This document shows positions 32,983 to 46,149 of a stretch of 64,000 bases of DNA, piece by piece. The DNA is from Dentipellis sp. KUC8613 (lineage: Eukaryota > Basidiomycota > Agaricomycetes > Russulales > Hericiaceae). A program made the translations under genes and the position numbers. The stretch lies in contig NSJX01000042.1 in assembly GCA_002286715.1 (NCBI GenBank), positions 1 to 64,000 of the forward strand, read 5' to 3'. Position 1 is the first letter of the stretch; each line of letters starts with the position of its first letter. The notes beneath the pieces were generated by a model. The model was not told the origin of the DNA. It saw only the letters and a program-made list of their open reading frames with translations, and searched no databases.

Positions 32983-34262
32983 GAACTCGAGGAGCATCAA
33001 ATGTACAATCAATTTTCAATGCCCCATAACGATGGCTAGGATGTAAACTCTTTTCTGGTAGTATTCATTTTCGTATCACTAAAGATTTGTACAATACTGG
33101 TGTTCTGCGATGAAAACATCGATCCAGCACGAATTTGTACTACTTGGGGGGAGAGGCCGATGCATCGCACGGCAATACGATTCCTCTCTTTTTCATTGAT
33201 TTTGTTGTAATGTAACATACATATCTTGCACCGCAAATACCTCCGTTGGTTTGCCCAATTTCTCAGGTTCACATTTTGCATGACTTGTAGAATCTCTCAA
33301 TAAATGCTTTATGACCACTAGAAGCTATCTGGCATCTTTGCCATTATTACTGCCAGCTCAAAAGCACTGGATTGTAGTGGTCATTGACTCTGCTGTAGCA
33401 TGGCCCTACCGAACTATCAGACTTATACTTCGGTATGCGGGAGGATCGAACCTGAGCTCCATTTGGCACAGCCACTGACTCCATTTGGCACAGCCACTGA
33501 CGCTTAACTTCTGGTCCGGACTCACATAGATCTGACGGCACCCCTGTTTTTTTCGCTGTAGGTGTATACAATAATAGACGATTACCTTATCAGGAATCGT
33601 AATGCAGCTTCAGTCTGGATATATCTACTTTGCTGAATCTGCATGCATTTCGCATTTCGTCTAACAGCAAAGATCTAGACTTCGAATATGCCTCATGCTT
33701 ACGTCGTAGCCTTGTAGGCAATAAATTCTAGTACGTGCTGACGCGTCGCCCACCTGGATCTCGATAAACCGGGGTAATGTGGATAGGTACCGATGTGAGT
33801 GTCCTGTTTCATGTCATATCGCGCACGACCGAAACCATCCTCATATACACTCGCACTAGGAACTCTTCATAAAGCCAAGACAATTCAACTAACGCCGACG
33901 CCAAGTGCGGGTGGTAAATACCGGTGGTGACGCGGCGCACGCGCGTATACGCGACGAAAGCTAATTGAACAATATTGAGTGGGTGAAACATGCACGTGCC
34001 TAGGCGCTTATGGCAAAGATAGCCCGCCCTCCACCAGATCCTAGGACGATAGGAGCCGCATTCAACACTGCCGTCGGATGTCGCACTTGCGTGGCGGGAC
34101 GGCATTGATATAACACATTTACTCCTGGTCATGAGATGGCTGTCCATTGCCACCACCATCGCTGCGGAATATTGCTGATTTAGCGAAATTGCGGGTATAA
34201 AGGTTGGCGCTGGTGTACCCGCGTCGCTCACCATTTCCCCCTCTTAACCAGAAATCAGCACT
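32983..34262. other. Intergenic, no gene recognised
   Basis: Between F-box 3 and the aldo/keto reductase. Contains one 22-bp tandem duplication; otherwise AT-richer sequence with no supported gene. Confidence 0.5.
33457..33500. repeat. Exact 22-bp tandem duplication
   Basis: Two adjacent identical copies of a 22-bp unit beginning CTCCATTTGG and ending GCCACTGA. Confidence 0.95.
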
Positions 34263-35933
34263 ATGTCTCAAAATATTCGCAAGCCGATGACCTATGGTGA
34301 GTCTTTGAGTCTTTGTCGAAGTTTCCACGCTGTCGCGAAGTTAAAAGCTGATGTCGACTGTCTTGTTTCACAGTCCGCCTCGGAAACTCTGGGCTGAAGG
34401 TATCCAGAATTATCCTGGGCTGCATGTCGTACGGGAGCACAGAATGGCAAGGCTGGGTTCTCGGAGAGGAGGAAGGTATCAAGCATATCAAGGAGGCGTA
34501 AGTGCTGAGCTTGACCTTCCGTGCCAGATCGGGACCTTAATTTCCCTGTAGCTACGACCTCGGTATCCAAACGTTCGACACGGCCAATGTAAGTCTCCGC
34601 TTCGATATTCGGTGTGCTGCAGCTCATGCGAGCGCGACTTCTAAGGCCTATTCCAACGGCTTGTCTGAAGTCGTTCTTGGCAAGGCGATCAAGAAGCACA
34701 ACCTGCCGCGCGACGAAATTGTCGTGATGACGAAGGTCTGTACCTTTTGCATTCCGCCTTCTAACACTTCCCTCTCACGTGTCTGGCCAGCTCTTCGGTG
34801 TCGTTTCTCGCAATATCAACGAGGTCCGCTACGGCCCCGACGTGGACAGGGAAGGCTACGTCAATCAGCACGGCCTTAGCCGCAAGCACATCTTCGAGTC
34901 GGTCAAGCATAGCCTGGAACGACTCCAGCTTGACTACATCGATGTTCTGCAGTGTACGTCCTCTTTTTCACTCGCGTGGGTGGCATGCTTAGTATAGCTT
35001 TTCTCTCAATCAGGCCATCGCTTCGACACCGATACTCCAATTGAGGAGACGGTAAGTAGTGGTTCCATTTCAGTCGATTTTTCGGCTGATTCCAGTCATA
35101 CATCCAGATGCAAGCCCTTCATGATGTGGTCAAGGCAGGATATGTTCGTTACATCGGCATGAGCTCTTGCTATGCTTGGCAATGTGTGTCTTACGTCGCT
35201 CTTATCGGTGCATCAAATCTAACCGCTATCGATTTACAGTCCATGTGATGCAGAGTACGTTCGTTTGCATCGGGGAGGACAAGATATCTAACTTTGCGGT
35301 TGCTTTTAGACTACGCCATCTCCCACAACCTGACGCCATTCATCTCCATGCAGAACCACTATAACCTTCTCTACCGTGAGGAAGAGCGGGAGATGATGCC
35401 GTCTCTCAAGGTGCGTTCACCGCGATATCTTGATAAGTTCAGGAATGAATGCATATATCCCAGCACTTCGGCGTCGGCTCCATCCCCTGGTCCCCCCTTG
35501 CCCGTGGCAACCTCACTCGTCCCTTCGGTGAAGACACGGTCCGGACGGGAACAGATATGTAAGTCACCTCCGTCGTCATTCATCAGTTTCTGCTTATAGA
35601 GCGTGTTCCCAGGTGGGCCCAAGGCTATGGCACTCCCCAGACGAAGGAGATCGTGGACCGGTAAGTCTGCAAGACCCTACGGAAGTCCCTGATCATCATT
35701 CTCACATCTCCGCTAGTGTGCAAGAGATTGCAGAGAAGAAAGGTATCAGCATGGCGCAGCTGTCTCTCGCTTGGGTCCTTAGCAAGGACGCTGTCTCTGC
35801 GCCCATTATCGGCACCACATCCATCGCGAAGCTGCACGATACGGTCAAGGCGCTGGATATCAAGCTCACGGAAGAGGAGATCAAGTACCTCGAGGAGCCC
35901 TACCAGCCGCGCACCATTTTCGGCCACTGGTAA
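34263..35933 (+). CDS. Aldo/keto reductase
   Basis: Predicted 345-residue NADPH-dependent aldo/keto reductase of the fungal aryl-alcohol-dehydrogenase-like/Csh1 type. Twelve exons: 34263-34296, 34374-34497, 34552-34588, 34646-34735, 34791-34953, 35014-35051, 35108-35183, 35240-35254, 35310-35410, 35464-35558, 35613-35660, 35717-35933. All junctions keep frame. The family tetrad is visible: Asp in QTFDTAN, Tyr in A-Y-S-N-G, Lys in V-V-M-T-K and His in C-H-R-F-D. The barrel motifs GMSSCYAWQ, ISMQNHYNLLYREEER, SPLARGNLTRP and the C-terminal PIIGTTS are typical. Exon 8 is only 15 nt (residues F-H-V-M-Q). Likely reduces aldehydes or ketones, perhaps aromatic ones in wood decay; this is inference. 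Confidence 0.95.
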
Positions 35934-36278
35934 ATCAGGCTCTCAATTGCGGTAGCATTCTCTTCCGAGGATGAAGACGGCAAAAGACGATGTCGTGTGC
36001 GTGGTACAAAATATTACACTTGTATATTGAGCATTCAGTAATCAAATCGACGTCGTGGAATGTACTGTCGCGCTTTAGAGAGCACACTGATAGTTCACTT
36101 CTTCGTCAGAAATTGAATATCCTCGGCAACCGAACACGTTACCTGTCCAGTATCGGCAATTTCGCTACAACTCTGCCAAGTATCCGCGAGATCGCGCGTG
36201 CCATTTCTCCAGCTGGAAAAGCGTGGGGGCTCCCATGGGCCGGCACTATTCCCAGCCAACGCCGCGCACGCGCCACGG
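35934..36278. other. Convergent 3' flanks
   Basis: Between the stops of the aldo/keto reductase and F-box 4; nothing recognised. Confidence 0.5.
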
Positions 36279-37951
36279 CTACGAGTTATACCTCTTAGCG
36301 TCCAGGCCGTTTCGAACGTAGTGGAAAATCCGGTCGACGGGGAACCAGCTGATCTTCGGGAAGATCTCCTCCAAGAACCCGGCCACCTCCCGGGCGCGCT
36401 CCTGCCAGGCGGGTGAATCATCCACGCCGGAAAGTGTAATATCGACTGCCACGACCGTTCCCCACCGCTTCTCGTGATCCCAAGTCCGCTTCAGCTGGAG
36501 GACGTTCGCGTCCCCTTCCGACCAGGATAACCACGGAAGCTGCACGCGCTCGAGATGCGGGCAGTTCTTCGCTAAAGAGTACAGGCTGCGCAACGTCATG
36601 TTGGGGAATTTTTTGTACCAGTCCAGCGATTGCAGGCTGAGATTGACAAGATGCGGGCAGGCCGAAGAAAGGCGCTCAATGAAGTCGTCGTCGAGGTCCA
36701 ACTGAGCAAAGCTGATTTTGCAGACCTGGAGGCCCTTGAGCTGCAGAAGTGGCTCAAGTATCGCGGTGGTCGTGCGCGGAGTCTTTAGCCCCATCTCCTC
36801 TTCGTAGTTGACGAATTTCTTGTCCCAGGCTGCTGTCACGGCGAGGTCGGTCAGCGAGCCGTCGCGGAACAGAGTCCCAATGTCGGATAGTAGCTTCTGG
36901 GGACTCGCATCGGCACATTTTGACACTGGGTACGACAGTTGCAGCTGTTGCAACTTTCGAGGTTCGCGGAGCGACCGGATAAAAGTGCGACAGGCATCCA
37001 CCGGAATGATGCCTATCCTAAGCTTGCGGAGGGATGGGAAAAATATCGTCTTGCCCTCGGATACTCGTCTGGGGAAAACTGCACCCTCCGGGAGCCTCTC
37101 GAAAGCGAGTTCGCGTAGATCTGGCATGCTTGCCAAGCGATCAAATGCGGGAGCAGATATTTCGTATGTAAAGCAGTCTATGACGGTGAGGTGAGGATAG
37201 TGCTCAATGGCGCGTGTGATCCTGGTGACATGCTGGTCGGTGTGCCGGAAAAACCTGAGGCATTCGATCTCTGTGAGGTTCGGAAAGGAGTCGTAGAGGG
37301 ATGCGTCCATATATGTGGGGTGGACGGAGATTCTCTTGATGTGGGAGCTGGCGAATATCTTGATGTCGTGGTTGAATTGGCCCTCCCGTATGTCCCAAAC
37401 GATGCTCCGCAAGTTCGGAAATAGAGCGGTGTCCTGTTGTTTGGTGACATCGGACAAAAATGATAGGAGATTGTTCGTAAGATCCCACTTGTTGACATAC
37501 AGCTGCTTCACGCGCCGCAGGTAGTGCGAAGCCTTCGCTAGATCCACGGTCCCAAGCAAAGCTGTGAGATTCTGTAGTCGGAGGTGAGCGTCCGGTCACG
37601 GCATGAAGGAGATCTTGATGAACTCACATGGTCATCCAAACGAGGAATTTCACAAGGGTCGGCATCAGGTAGATCAAACTGGCTTTTTTCCGCAGTCTCC
37701 ATCACCACCGGCACACCGAGGACAACGAAAATCGGATGCATAGACTCCAGGTCTCGCCAGAGCACGTCCAGGCATGGTTCCGTAAACCTTTTTGACGTGC
37801 ACGCGAGAGCGGTAAGCGTACCGCTTGATGTTTTCGTCAGCCATGACAATGCTGAGTCTATCGGATCCCTCTCCTTGCTGAAATCGCGGGGGACGTCGAA
37901 ACATCCGACGATTTTTTGTACAATTTCCTTGGAAGCCAAACACTTGTCCAT
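36279..37951 (-). CDS. F-box family protein 4
   Basis: Predicted 538 residues from exons 37628-37951 and 36279-37571. N-terminal F-box-like part (M-D-K-C-L-A-S-K-E-I-V-Q-K-I-V, A-C-T-S-K-R-F, CLDVLWRDLESMHPIF), leucine-rich middle, and C-terminus KRTWDHEKRWGTV, A-R-E-V-A-G-F-L-E-E-I-F-P-K, HYVRNGLDAKRY. The intron is phase 0 after codon 108, at the family position. It ends without the extra 3' exon inferred for F-box 2 and 3. It is divergently oriented to the PLP-homeostasis gene, with about 450 bp between. Confidence 0.88.
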
Positions 37952-39342
<1,391 letters not shown>

Positions 39343-39482
39343 GGGACGGAAGAAGGGAATGGACGGTGCGTCCGAAAGCTCGGTTTGGAGTTCTGTTTGT
39401 GGGATAGATAAATGTGTACCAGGAGGATCAACGAACGCTGCTGTATTATAGAAATGTCATAAATCCCCAGGCTTCGACAGCC

Positions 39483-41418
39483 TCACGCCCCGTTCCTTTC
39501 CAATATCCACAGCTTCTCTCCTTCGACCATCTTCAGAACACCAAGCAGCCCCTCGATGCCCTCGCGCTCGACCAATCCCTTCACATCCCTCTGCAGCGCC
39601 CATCTCTCGAATCCTTTGACCACATCCACGACGGTCCACCCGCGCCCGAGCGGTGCCTCCGTGATTGCGTGCGTGAGCCCCGGCATAGCAGCAAGGTCGC
39701 GCGCGGAGAGGTCTTCCGTCTTGTCGTATGTCCAGTTGTTCGCGCTCGAGGCGTCGATGAAGGCGGGATAGGGCGGCGCGTGCGTCTGCAGGAAGAGCGA
39801 GGCACCGGTCTGGGCGGCGAGGTTAGATATGTGGACGTGCACTGTGACGCATTCTTTAGCATTATTCTGTAGGAATGAATAAAAGAGCAGGGAAAGGTAC
39901 CATTTGCACGCGGGGCAAGCAGTGCGTTGAATTGCGCGAGCGCGGTGCCGCCCGGGTAGTTCGCCATGGAGGTGCGCGTGAGGATGGCGGTTGCGAGGCA
40001 GTTGGCGAGGATGAGCCCGGATGCAGCTAGGAAGAGGATGCGGCCGAAGAAGCTGCCTTTGCGGCGCGACATCCTGGATTCCCGAGTCAGCGTGAGGAAT
40101 GGCGAGAAGTTGTCACCGAGAAAAACATACATCCAGTGCGCCCCGCGTGCAGCGGCAATGTTGAGCACGGGTATAGCGTAGACGACAAAACGCCACTCCT
40201 TGTGGCCGATCGCGCTCATAGCCGCTATGAGGGCGAGAGAGGGTATTGAGAGACTGCGCACGCGGGAGTCGATGAGGAGGCCGAAGAGTGCAAGGGGAAA
40301 GGCGCCGAGTAGCAGCTTGGGGAGGTGTGTAGATATGTAAGCATGAGCGGGGGAGACCTAGAGAGAACTCGGTTAGCAATAATGCGGGTTGGAATCAGAG
40401 GTACGTACACCCCAATCTGCGCTCTTGCCTTCGTAGATGTTGAAGCGGAGCGATGCGAGCTCGGGCCAGAGCGGGGTAGGTGCGGCCCAAAAATACGTAT
40501 CCACTCCGATAGTCAACGCTGTATATGACCCTCAGTTTACAGAAATTCTGTCGGGATATTATAGGCTTTGCATACGTACCGATTGAGAGCAATCCTGCGA
40601 CAATGGCACGACGTAGGCGGAGGGTTCCGTTGAACAAGGACTGGAGAGTCACGAATCCGAGGAATGGCGCCAGCTCTGCGCGGAGGGTAGCTGTGGCAAA
40701 TATGAGAAGTGCCAGCGCTGTCTGTGTTTGACACGAGGAGGGCCGCGGAGAATTCGGCGAGCGGTTGATGAGGAAGTATGTCGCAAGGTTGACTGGACAG
40801 CCGTCCGTTAAGTAAGATGAGAAAAAATTGGCATAGTGTCGTACCAAATACGAGAGCGAACATGTTAGGAAGTGTGCGACCCATCCAGAAGGGGAGATGG
40901 AACTGTGTGCTGGTGAGCAGCGCGAACAGAAGTCCTGTGGGCCGGCCGAAACGGCGGCCAACGGCACGGCGGAGTAGGCATAGAGGAAGCGCATTCAGGG
41001 TCGCGAGTACAAGGCGAACTGGTGGCGCATTGATAGGTAAAAAGTGAATCGAACAAAGGCGAAAAATCTTACTCAAAACCTGGGTATCAAATTTGGAGGA
41101 GAGCAACTCAAAATGAGTCGCTAAGTGGATGACTGGAGTCGATATATATGCCAGAGCAAGGCTTCCTAAAAACGACCGAGGAACTGCACCGCTAAACGTG
41201 AAGTGGTCGTACTTGGCCGGATAAATTTAGCTTATATCAATCATAGCGCATTCGCGTGGTTTCAATCTTACGTTTGGTAGCGCTGGAGGAGACACGCCAT
41301 AAAATAGGATATCGTGAGTCGCGTGGAGGTTGAAGCTTTCTTCAACTTTCGTATATGGCGCCAGAAGAACATGCGCCCATGCCGTGCCAAGCGTCAGGAT
41401 GTCTAGAGCAAAGCTCAT
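39483..41418 (-). CDS. ALG12: Dol-P-Man:Man7GlcNAc2-PP-Dol alpha-1,6-mannosyltransferase (ALG12)
   Basis: GT22-family multi-pass ER membrane enzyme that adds the eighth mannose during N-glycan precursor assembly. The diagnostic N-terminal loop TKVEESFNLHATHDILFYG (residues about 23-41) follows the first membrane segment; then YDHFTFSGAVPRSFLGSL, the ALNALPLCLLRRAVG region, QFHLPFWMGRTLPNMFAL, YFLINRSP, RAELAPFLGF and the late S-A-I-G-H-K-E-W-R-F motif are seen in order. At least seven introns interrupt the gene. The soluble C-terminal part (VHVHISNLAAQTGASLF to ILERNGA) ends at the TGA around 39483. The start is the ATG at 41418. It shares a 374-bp divergent promoter with the ABC transporter. 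Confidence 0.93.
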
Positions 41419-41792
41419 AGCTGCCAGTGTATTTACAGATCACTGGTATCCAGCGTAGCGCTGCGGTTTCTCGAGATACTCCTGTCAAAAACAGAAGGTG
41501 TCAGCTGAGCTGTGTCTACTATATATTTGAGCTTCGTCGTGGCAGGAGGTCGATAAGTCACAAAGTGAACTAGACACGTACTAGATGAGGGTCGAGGTGA
41601 AGCAGGAACGCGGCGTGGCGGCGGCCCGGAGCGCGTTCATTACTGGTGAGGCACACGTGCGCAGCAGATCCAAATCGGGCAACCCCAGCTCGATCCAGCC
41701 CGCCGCCGCTCTCCACGACGTTCATCACGACCACGACCTCCCCGACGCGCGACGCCTACGATACAGCCTCTGCAGTCGCTTTCGGTCCGACA
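41419..41792. promoter_or_regulatory. Bidirectional promoter of ALG12 and the ABC transporter
   Basis: The two start codons are 374 bp apart and point away from each other, with no other coding sequence between. No specific site recognised. Confidence 0.5.
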
Positions 41793-44700
41793 ATGAGCTC
41801 GCACATAGCGTCCCGGCGGCACAGGCCGGGGCTTGTCTCTCTTCTGATACTCGCCAGCGCGGTATCCGGTTCATATGCGGCTCGGAACAGTACTGGAAGT
41901 CTTTCTAAGCTCGGCATGTCTGGTTATGAGTTGTCGGTGCGTCCAGGTGCTATATATCAATCAGTAGGCTGGCTAATCTGTGAAGTCTCTAGGTATTGGA
42001 CAGCACACGCTCGATAGGTATATCCAACTATCGCTCCGGATAGCAATCCATTTACTGATTTCAGGCTCAGACAAATGTCCACCCTGCTTCAACTGTCTAC
42101 TCCCTGCATTTACGTGCGGACAGTACGGTGAATGTGACCCTTACGACGGTCAGTGCAAGTGCCCTCCAGGATGGGGCGGCATCGACTGTTTGACTCCTCG
42201 TACGTCATGCTTAATAGCCCTTTCCTTTTCACATGTTCATGCTAGTTCTGCATAGAGTGCGACTCTTTGGCGGATGGAGAGTCACGGCATTTGCGCGAGG
42301 ATGGGAAGAATTGCGAGTGTAAAGATGGTTGGGGAGGCATAAACTGCAATGGTCCGTTGTTCCGCTTCGTCATCGGCGCCTACTTTAACAATCCACCATA
42401 CGTTGCACAGTATGCAAGACAGACGACGCATGCATTGGGTTTCCTCTCGCAGGACAGGTGTCTTCCCTCGAAGCGGAAGTGGCTAATATGACTTGCTACA
42501 CGGGTGGAGAGACTGTCTTCAACAACCATCAATTCTGCGACGTTACAAGTACGTTCGCGTGCTTTACTTCATCGTCTCTGCCTCATCGTCCCTGTCCCTT
42601 AGACCGCAAGATTGTCGATATGCTGCCTGGCCGTCCACCGCAAATTACGTTCAGCTGCAACAAGCTCACTGACACATGCGATTTCCAGTTCTGGACTGCC
42701 CAGGTCGAGTCTTTCTACTGCTCATTGGATACGTGCCGGACGGAAGTGCGCCCTGGATACGACTCCAACACTACACTTTACAACTGTGACCATATCAAAT
42801 GCAGCTGTATTCCTGGCCGATTCATCTGCGGAGAAGACGGCAGTGTCGGTAAGTATACCCGTTCCTTTAGTACACGCTTCTATACGAAATCTTTTTGTTC
42901 GCAGATATCTCGGATTTCCTCACAGAAGAGATCAAAGGTCCTGCATCCTTCAGCTGCGAGACGGGCAACGGCTGCAAGTTCGAAGAACCCGCCATGAACC
43001 AGCTGATAAACGATATCTTCGGTGACGGGTATATCACCTTAGAATGCGAAGGCGGAGAGTGTCTGCACTACTCTCAGGTTCCAGGTTATATTGTAAGTAC
43101 TCCATCTCTATTCGTGAGCCAACTATATGTCTCCGCCAGAAACCTCCCAAGCCGGACAACACGAAGTGGGTTGCATTCAGTGCCGCCGGTGCTGGACTCT
43201 TTGTGCTCTTGACATCTGCGAGTATGTACCGCATATATCCACCATTCCTGGAGCAGGGTTGCTCACAATCTGCATAGTTCTGTGGTATGCTGGCCGAGCT
43301 CGCAAGAGTGACTTCGGGCAGATTCGTCTTCCCGACACCGAGGTCGCGCGACTCATGGCAGATCACGTTCCGGCCTCGCTGCACTTCTCCGACATCACTT
43401 ACAAGCTCGGCGGGCGGACGATCCTCGACGGAATTCAGGGCAGTGTGCGACCCGGGCAAGTGATGGCAATCATGGGCGCGTCTGGGGCCGGCAAGTCGAC
43501 ATTCCTGGATATTCTGGCGCGCAAGCGCAAGCGTGGTGCTGTCAGCGGCGTGACGCTCGTGAACGGTCGTGAAGTCAGCGATGCGGAGTTCAGGAAGGTC
43601 GTGGGCTTTGTCGATCAGGAAGACACGCTCATGAGCACGCTGACCGTGTACGAGACCGTGTTGTATTCGGCTCTGCTGCGGTTGCCGCGTGAGATGAGCC
43701 TCGAAGCCAAGAAATACCGAACGCTGGAGACCATGAACGAGTTGGGGATTTTGAGCATCAAGGATATGAGAATTGGCGATTCAGGTAATAGTTCTTGTTA
43801 TATGTGAAATATGGGTATCTGACCTCTTGTGCAGGTCATCGTTCTATCTCTGGTGGCGAGAAGCGCCGAGTGTCTATCGCATGTGAACTTGTCACTAGCC
43901 CATCTATCCTGTTCTTGGATGAGCCCACGAGTGGTACGCATATATGGCTACTTCCAGGCGGCTGCGCGTCTTGACAAGTTACCAGGGCTCGATGCCTACA
44001 ACGCCTTCAATGTCATCGACAGCCTGGTGTCCCTCGCGCGCAACTACAATCGCACAGTCATCTTCACCATCCACCAGCCTCGCAGTAACATCGTCGCGAT
44101 GTTCGACCAGCTTGTGCTCCTTGCGCAGGGTAAACTCGTATATTCTGGAGAGCTTGCGAAGTGCCAGTCGTACTTTGACAGCATCGGCCAGCCGTGTCCC
44201 TTCGGTTTCAATATCGCGGACTTCTTGAGTAAGCTCTTCTTCTCATCTCGCTGACATGTCTAATTCCTGATTGCTCTCTTATAGTCGATCTCACCATGCA
44301 GGCGAGCATGGAATCCTCCAATGCCGGAACACCACCCGAGCCTGTATCAGCCATCGACACTTCGAACCTGGGCGACGAGGAGCGCGCCCTTATCAACGCG
44401 CCGGCGCCACTTTCGCGCTCCTCGAACACAGGTCACTCAGCCACGCTCATTGACGACGAGACCGACATCCAGCTGCGTCCCACGTCTGGGTCTGGCTCAT
44501 CAACCTCCGCATCAGGATTCATCAAGCGCAAGACATCGCAGTTCCTAGAAGCCGTAGCACTCTCGTCGCAGAACGGCGACTCGCCGGTGTCACCGCGTCT
44601 CGGGGCGCTCGTCTCGGCATACGCGAATAGCGATGTCGCTGCGGATCTGCGTGCGGAGATCGCGGAGGCCGCGCATGCGCAGGGCAGTCTCGCGGAGATG

Positions 44701-45859
44701 CGCGATGTTGCGGAGGAGAGCTCGCTGTTGCGCGGACGCAAGCGCGCGAGCTGGCCGACGCAGTTTAGCATTTTGAGCGGAAGGGCGTTCAAGAATTTGT
44801 ACCGCGATCCGGCGCTGTTGGCTGCGCATTATGTTGGGTCGATTGCGCTTGCTTGTGAGTGGATCTGTGTCTTTCGGAGGAATGTCTCGTATTGACGGGT
44901 GTGGTGCGCAGTGGTCTGTGGATTGTTCTACAGGAACGTGACGAATGATATTGGGGGGTTCCAGAATAGATTGGGTACGCCGATAGACCATTCATCCCAA
45001 TTTCTTCCTCTTGCTGATTTCATGACAGGTGCATTCTTCTTCATGCTGGCGCTGTTCGGCTTCTCGTGTCTGTCAAGCCTGGGTCTTTTCGCCAATGAGC
45101 GCATCTTGTTCATGCGTGAACGGTAAGTCACATCGAACTTTGTCGCGAAAGTCCCCCTCACGATTTATTTCCGCAGGGCAAACGGCTACTACTCGTCCTT
45201 CACGTATTTCGCATCCAAGGTCCTTTTCGATATCCTGCCACTGCGCGTGGTGCCCCCTCTGCTCTTCGGTGGTATTGTCTATAGTATCGTCGGATTTGTT
45301 CCCACTGTCGCTGCTTTCTGGAAGTTCCTCCTGACCCTCGTGTTGTTCAACTTGACTACGGCGAGCGTTGTTCTTCTCATTTCGATCGCCGTGGAGAGCA
45401 CGAGTGTTGCGAGCTTGATCGGGACGATGGTTATGCTGTTCAAGTAAGTCTTTCTGGTCGTTAAAAAGTGAATATTCGACTCACAGCTTTCATACAGCCT
45501 GCTATTCACTGGGCTTCTCATCAACCGATCGAAGGTTGCGCCGTGGCTTCAGTGGCTGCATACGATTTCTTTCTTCCACGCTGCATTTGAGGCACTTGCC
45601 GTCAACGAGCTTCGATACCTTACGTTGAAGGAAGTTCAGGTACGATCGCTTTCTTCCTTATCGAAGGTGGACCATCATTTACGCCTCGAATCAGTATGGC
45701 GTAGAGCTTGACGTGCCCGCCGCAACGATCCTGTCCATCTTCGGCCTGCGCGCCCAGTCTTTTTGGTGGCCGAACATCGCCCTGCTGGGCATCTTCTTCG
45801 TCTCCTTCACCGTGCTCAGCTTCTTCGTCCTGCACTTCTTCGTGCGCGAGCGCCGATAA
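41793..45859 (+). CDS. ABCG-type transporter with EGF-like modules (Adp1-like)
   Basis: Multi-exon gene for a long half-transporter of the yeast Adp1 type. A signal peptide ([14 protein letters not shown]) is followed by Cys-rich EGF-like modules ([34 protein letters not shown]), further paired cysteines (about 42450-43080), and a first membrane helix near 43180-43290. The ATPase has Walker [10 protein letters not shown], the ABC signature [10 protein letters not shown] and Walker [11 protein letters not shown] followed after an intron by L-D, then the H-loop TIFTIHQ-like V-I-F-T-I-H-Q. A Ser-rich linker leads to the C-terminal membrane domain with about six helices ([36 protein letters not shown]). 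It ends FFVRERR. Substrate unknown; location by analogy ER, vacuole or plasma membrane. Confidence 0.92.
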
Positions 45860-46149
45860 CCCTCCACCCCTATACAACCGTGAACCCCCTCCATATATCT
45901 AATCATATATGCATACGATACTACCAACACACCCGACCGCGCGTCACCCGTATGTAGCTGCTGTATATTATATCTCGACTCACGCGTGCGTCAGGCTCAG
46001 ACATTCGTAGCTAGCGATTTTACGCCTACATTATCATGTTCAGGAATTTACATGCATACCAATTTCCGAGATGATGGTGAGATGCGATGGAGGAAATGGT
46101 ACTTTGCATGATATTTCACACAATAAACTACCCAGAGGAGACACGGATG

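Noticed and set aside
33438..33470. Possible tRNA T-loop (GGTTCGATCC on the minus strand)
   Set aside because: The flanking bases do not form a T-stem and no anticodon arm or acceptor stem fits around it.
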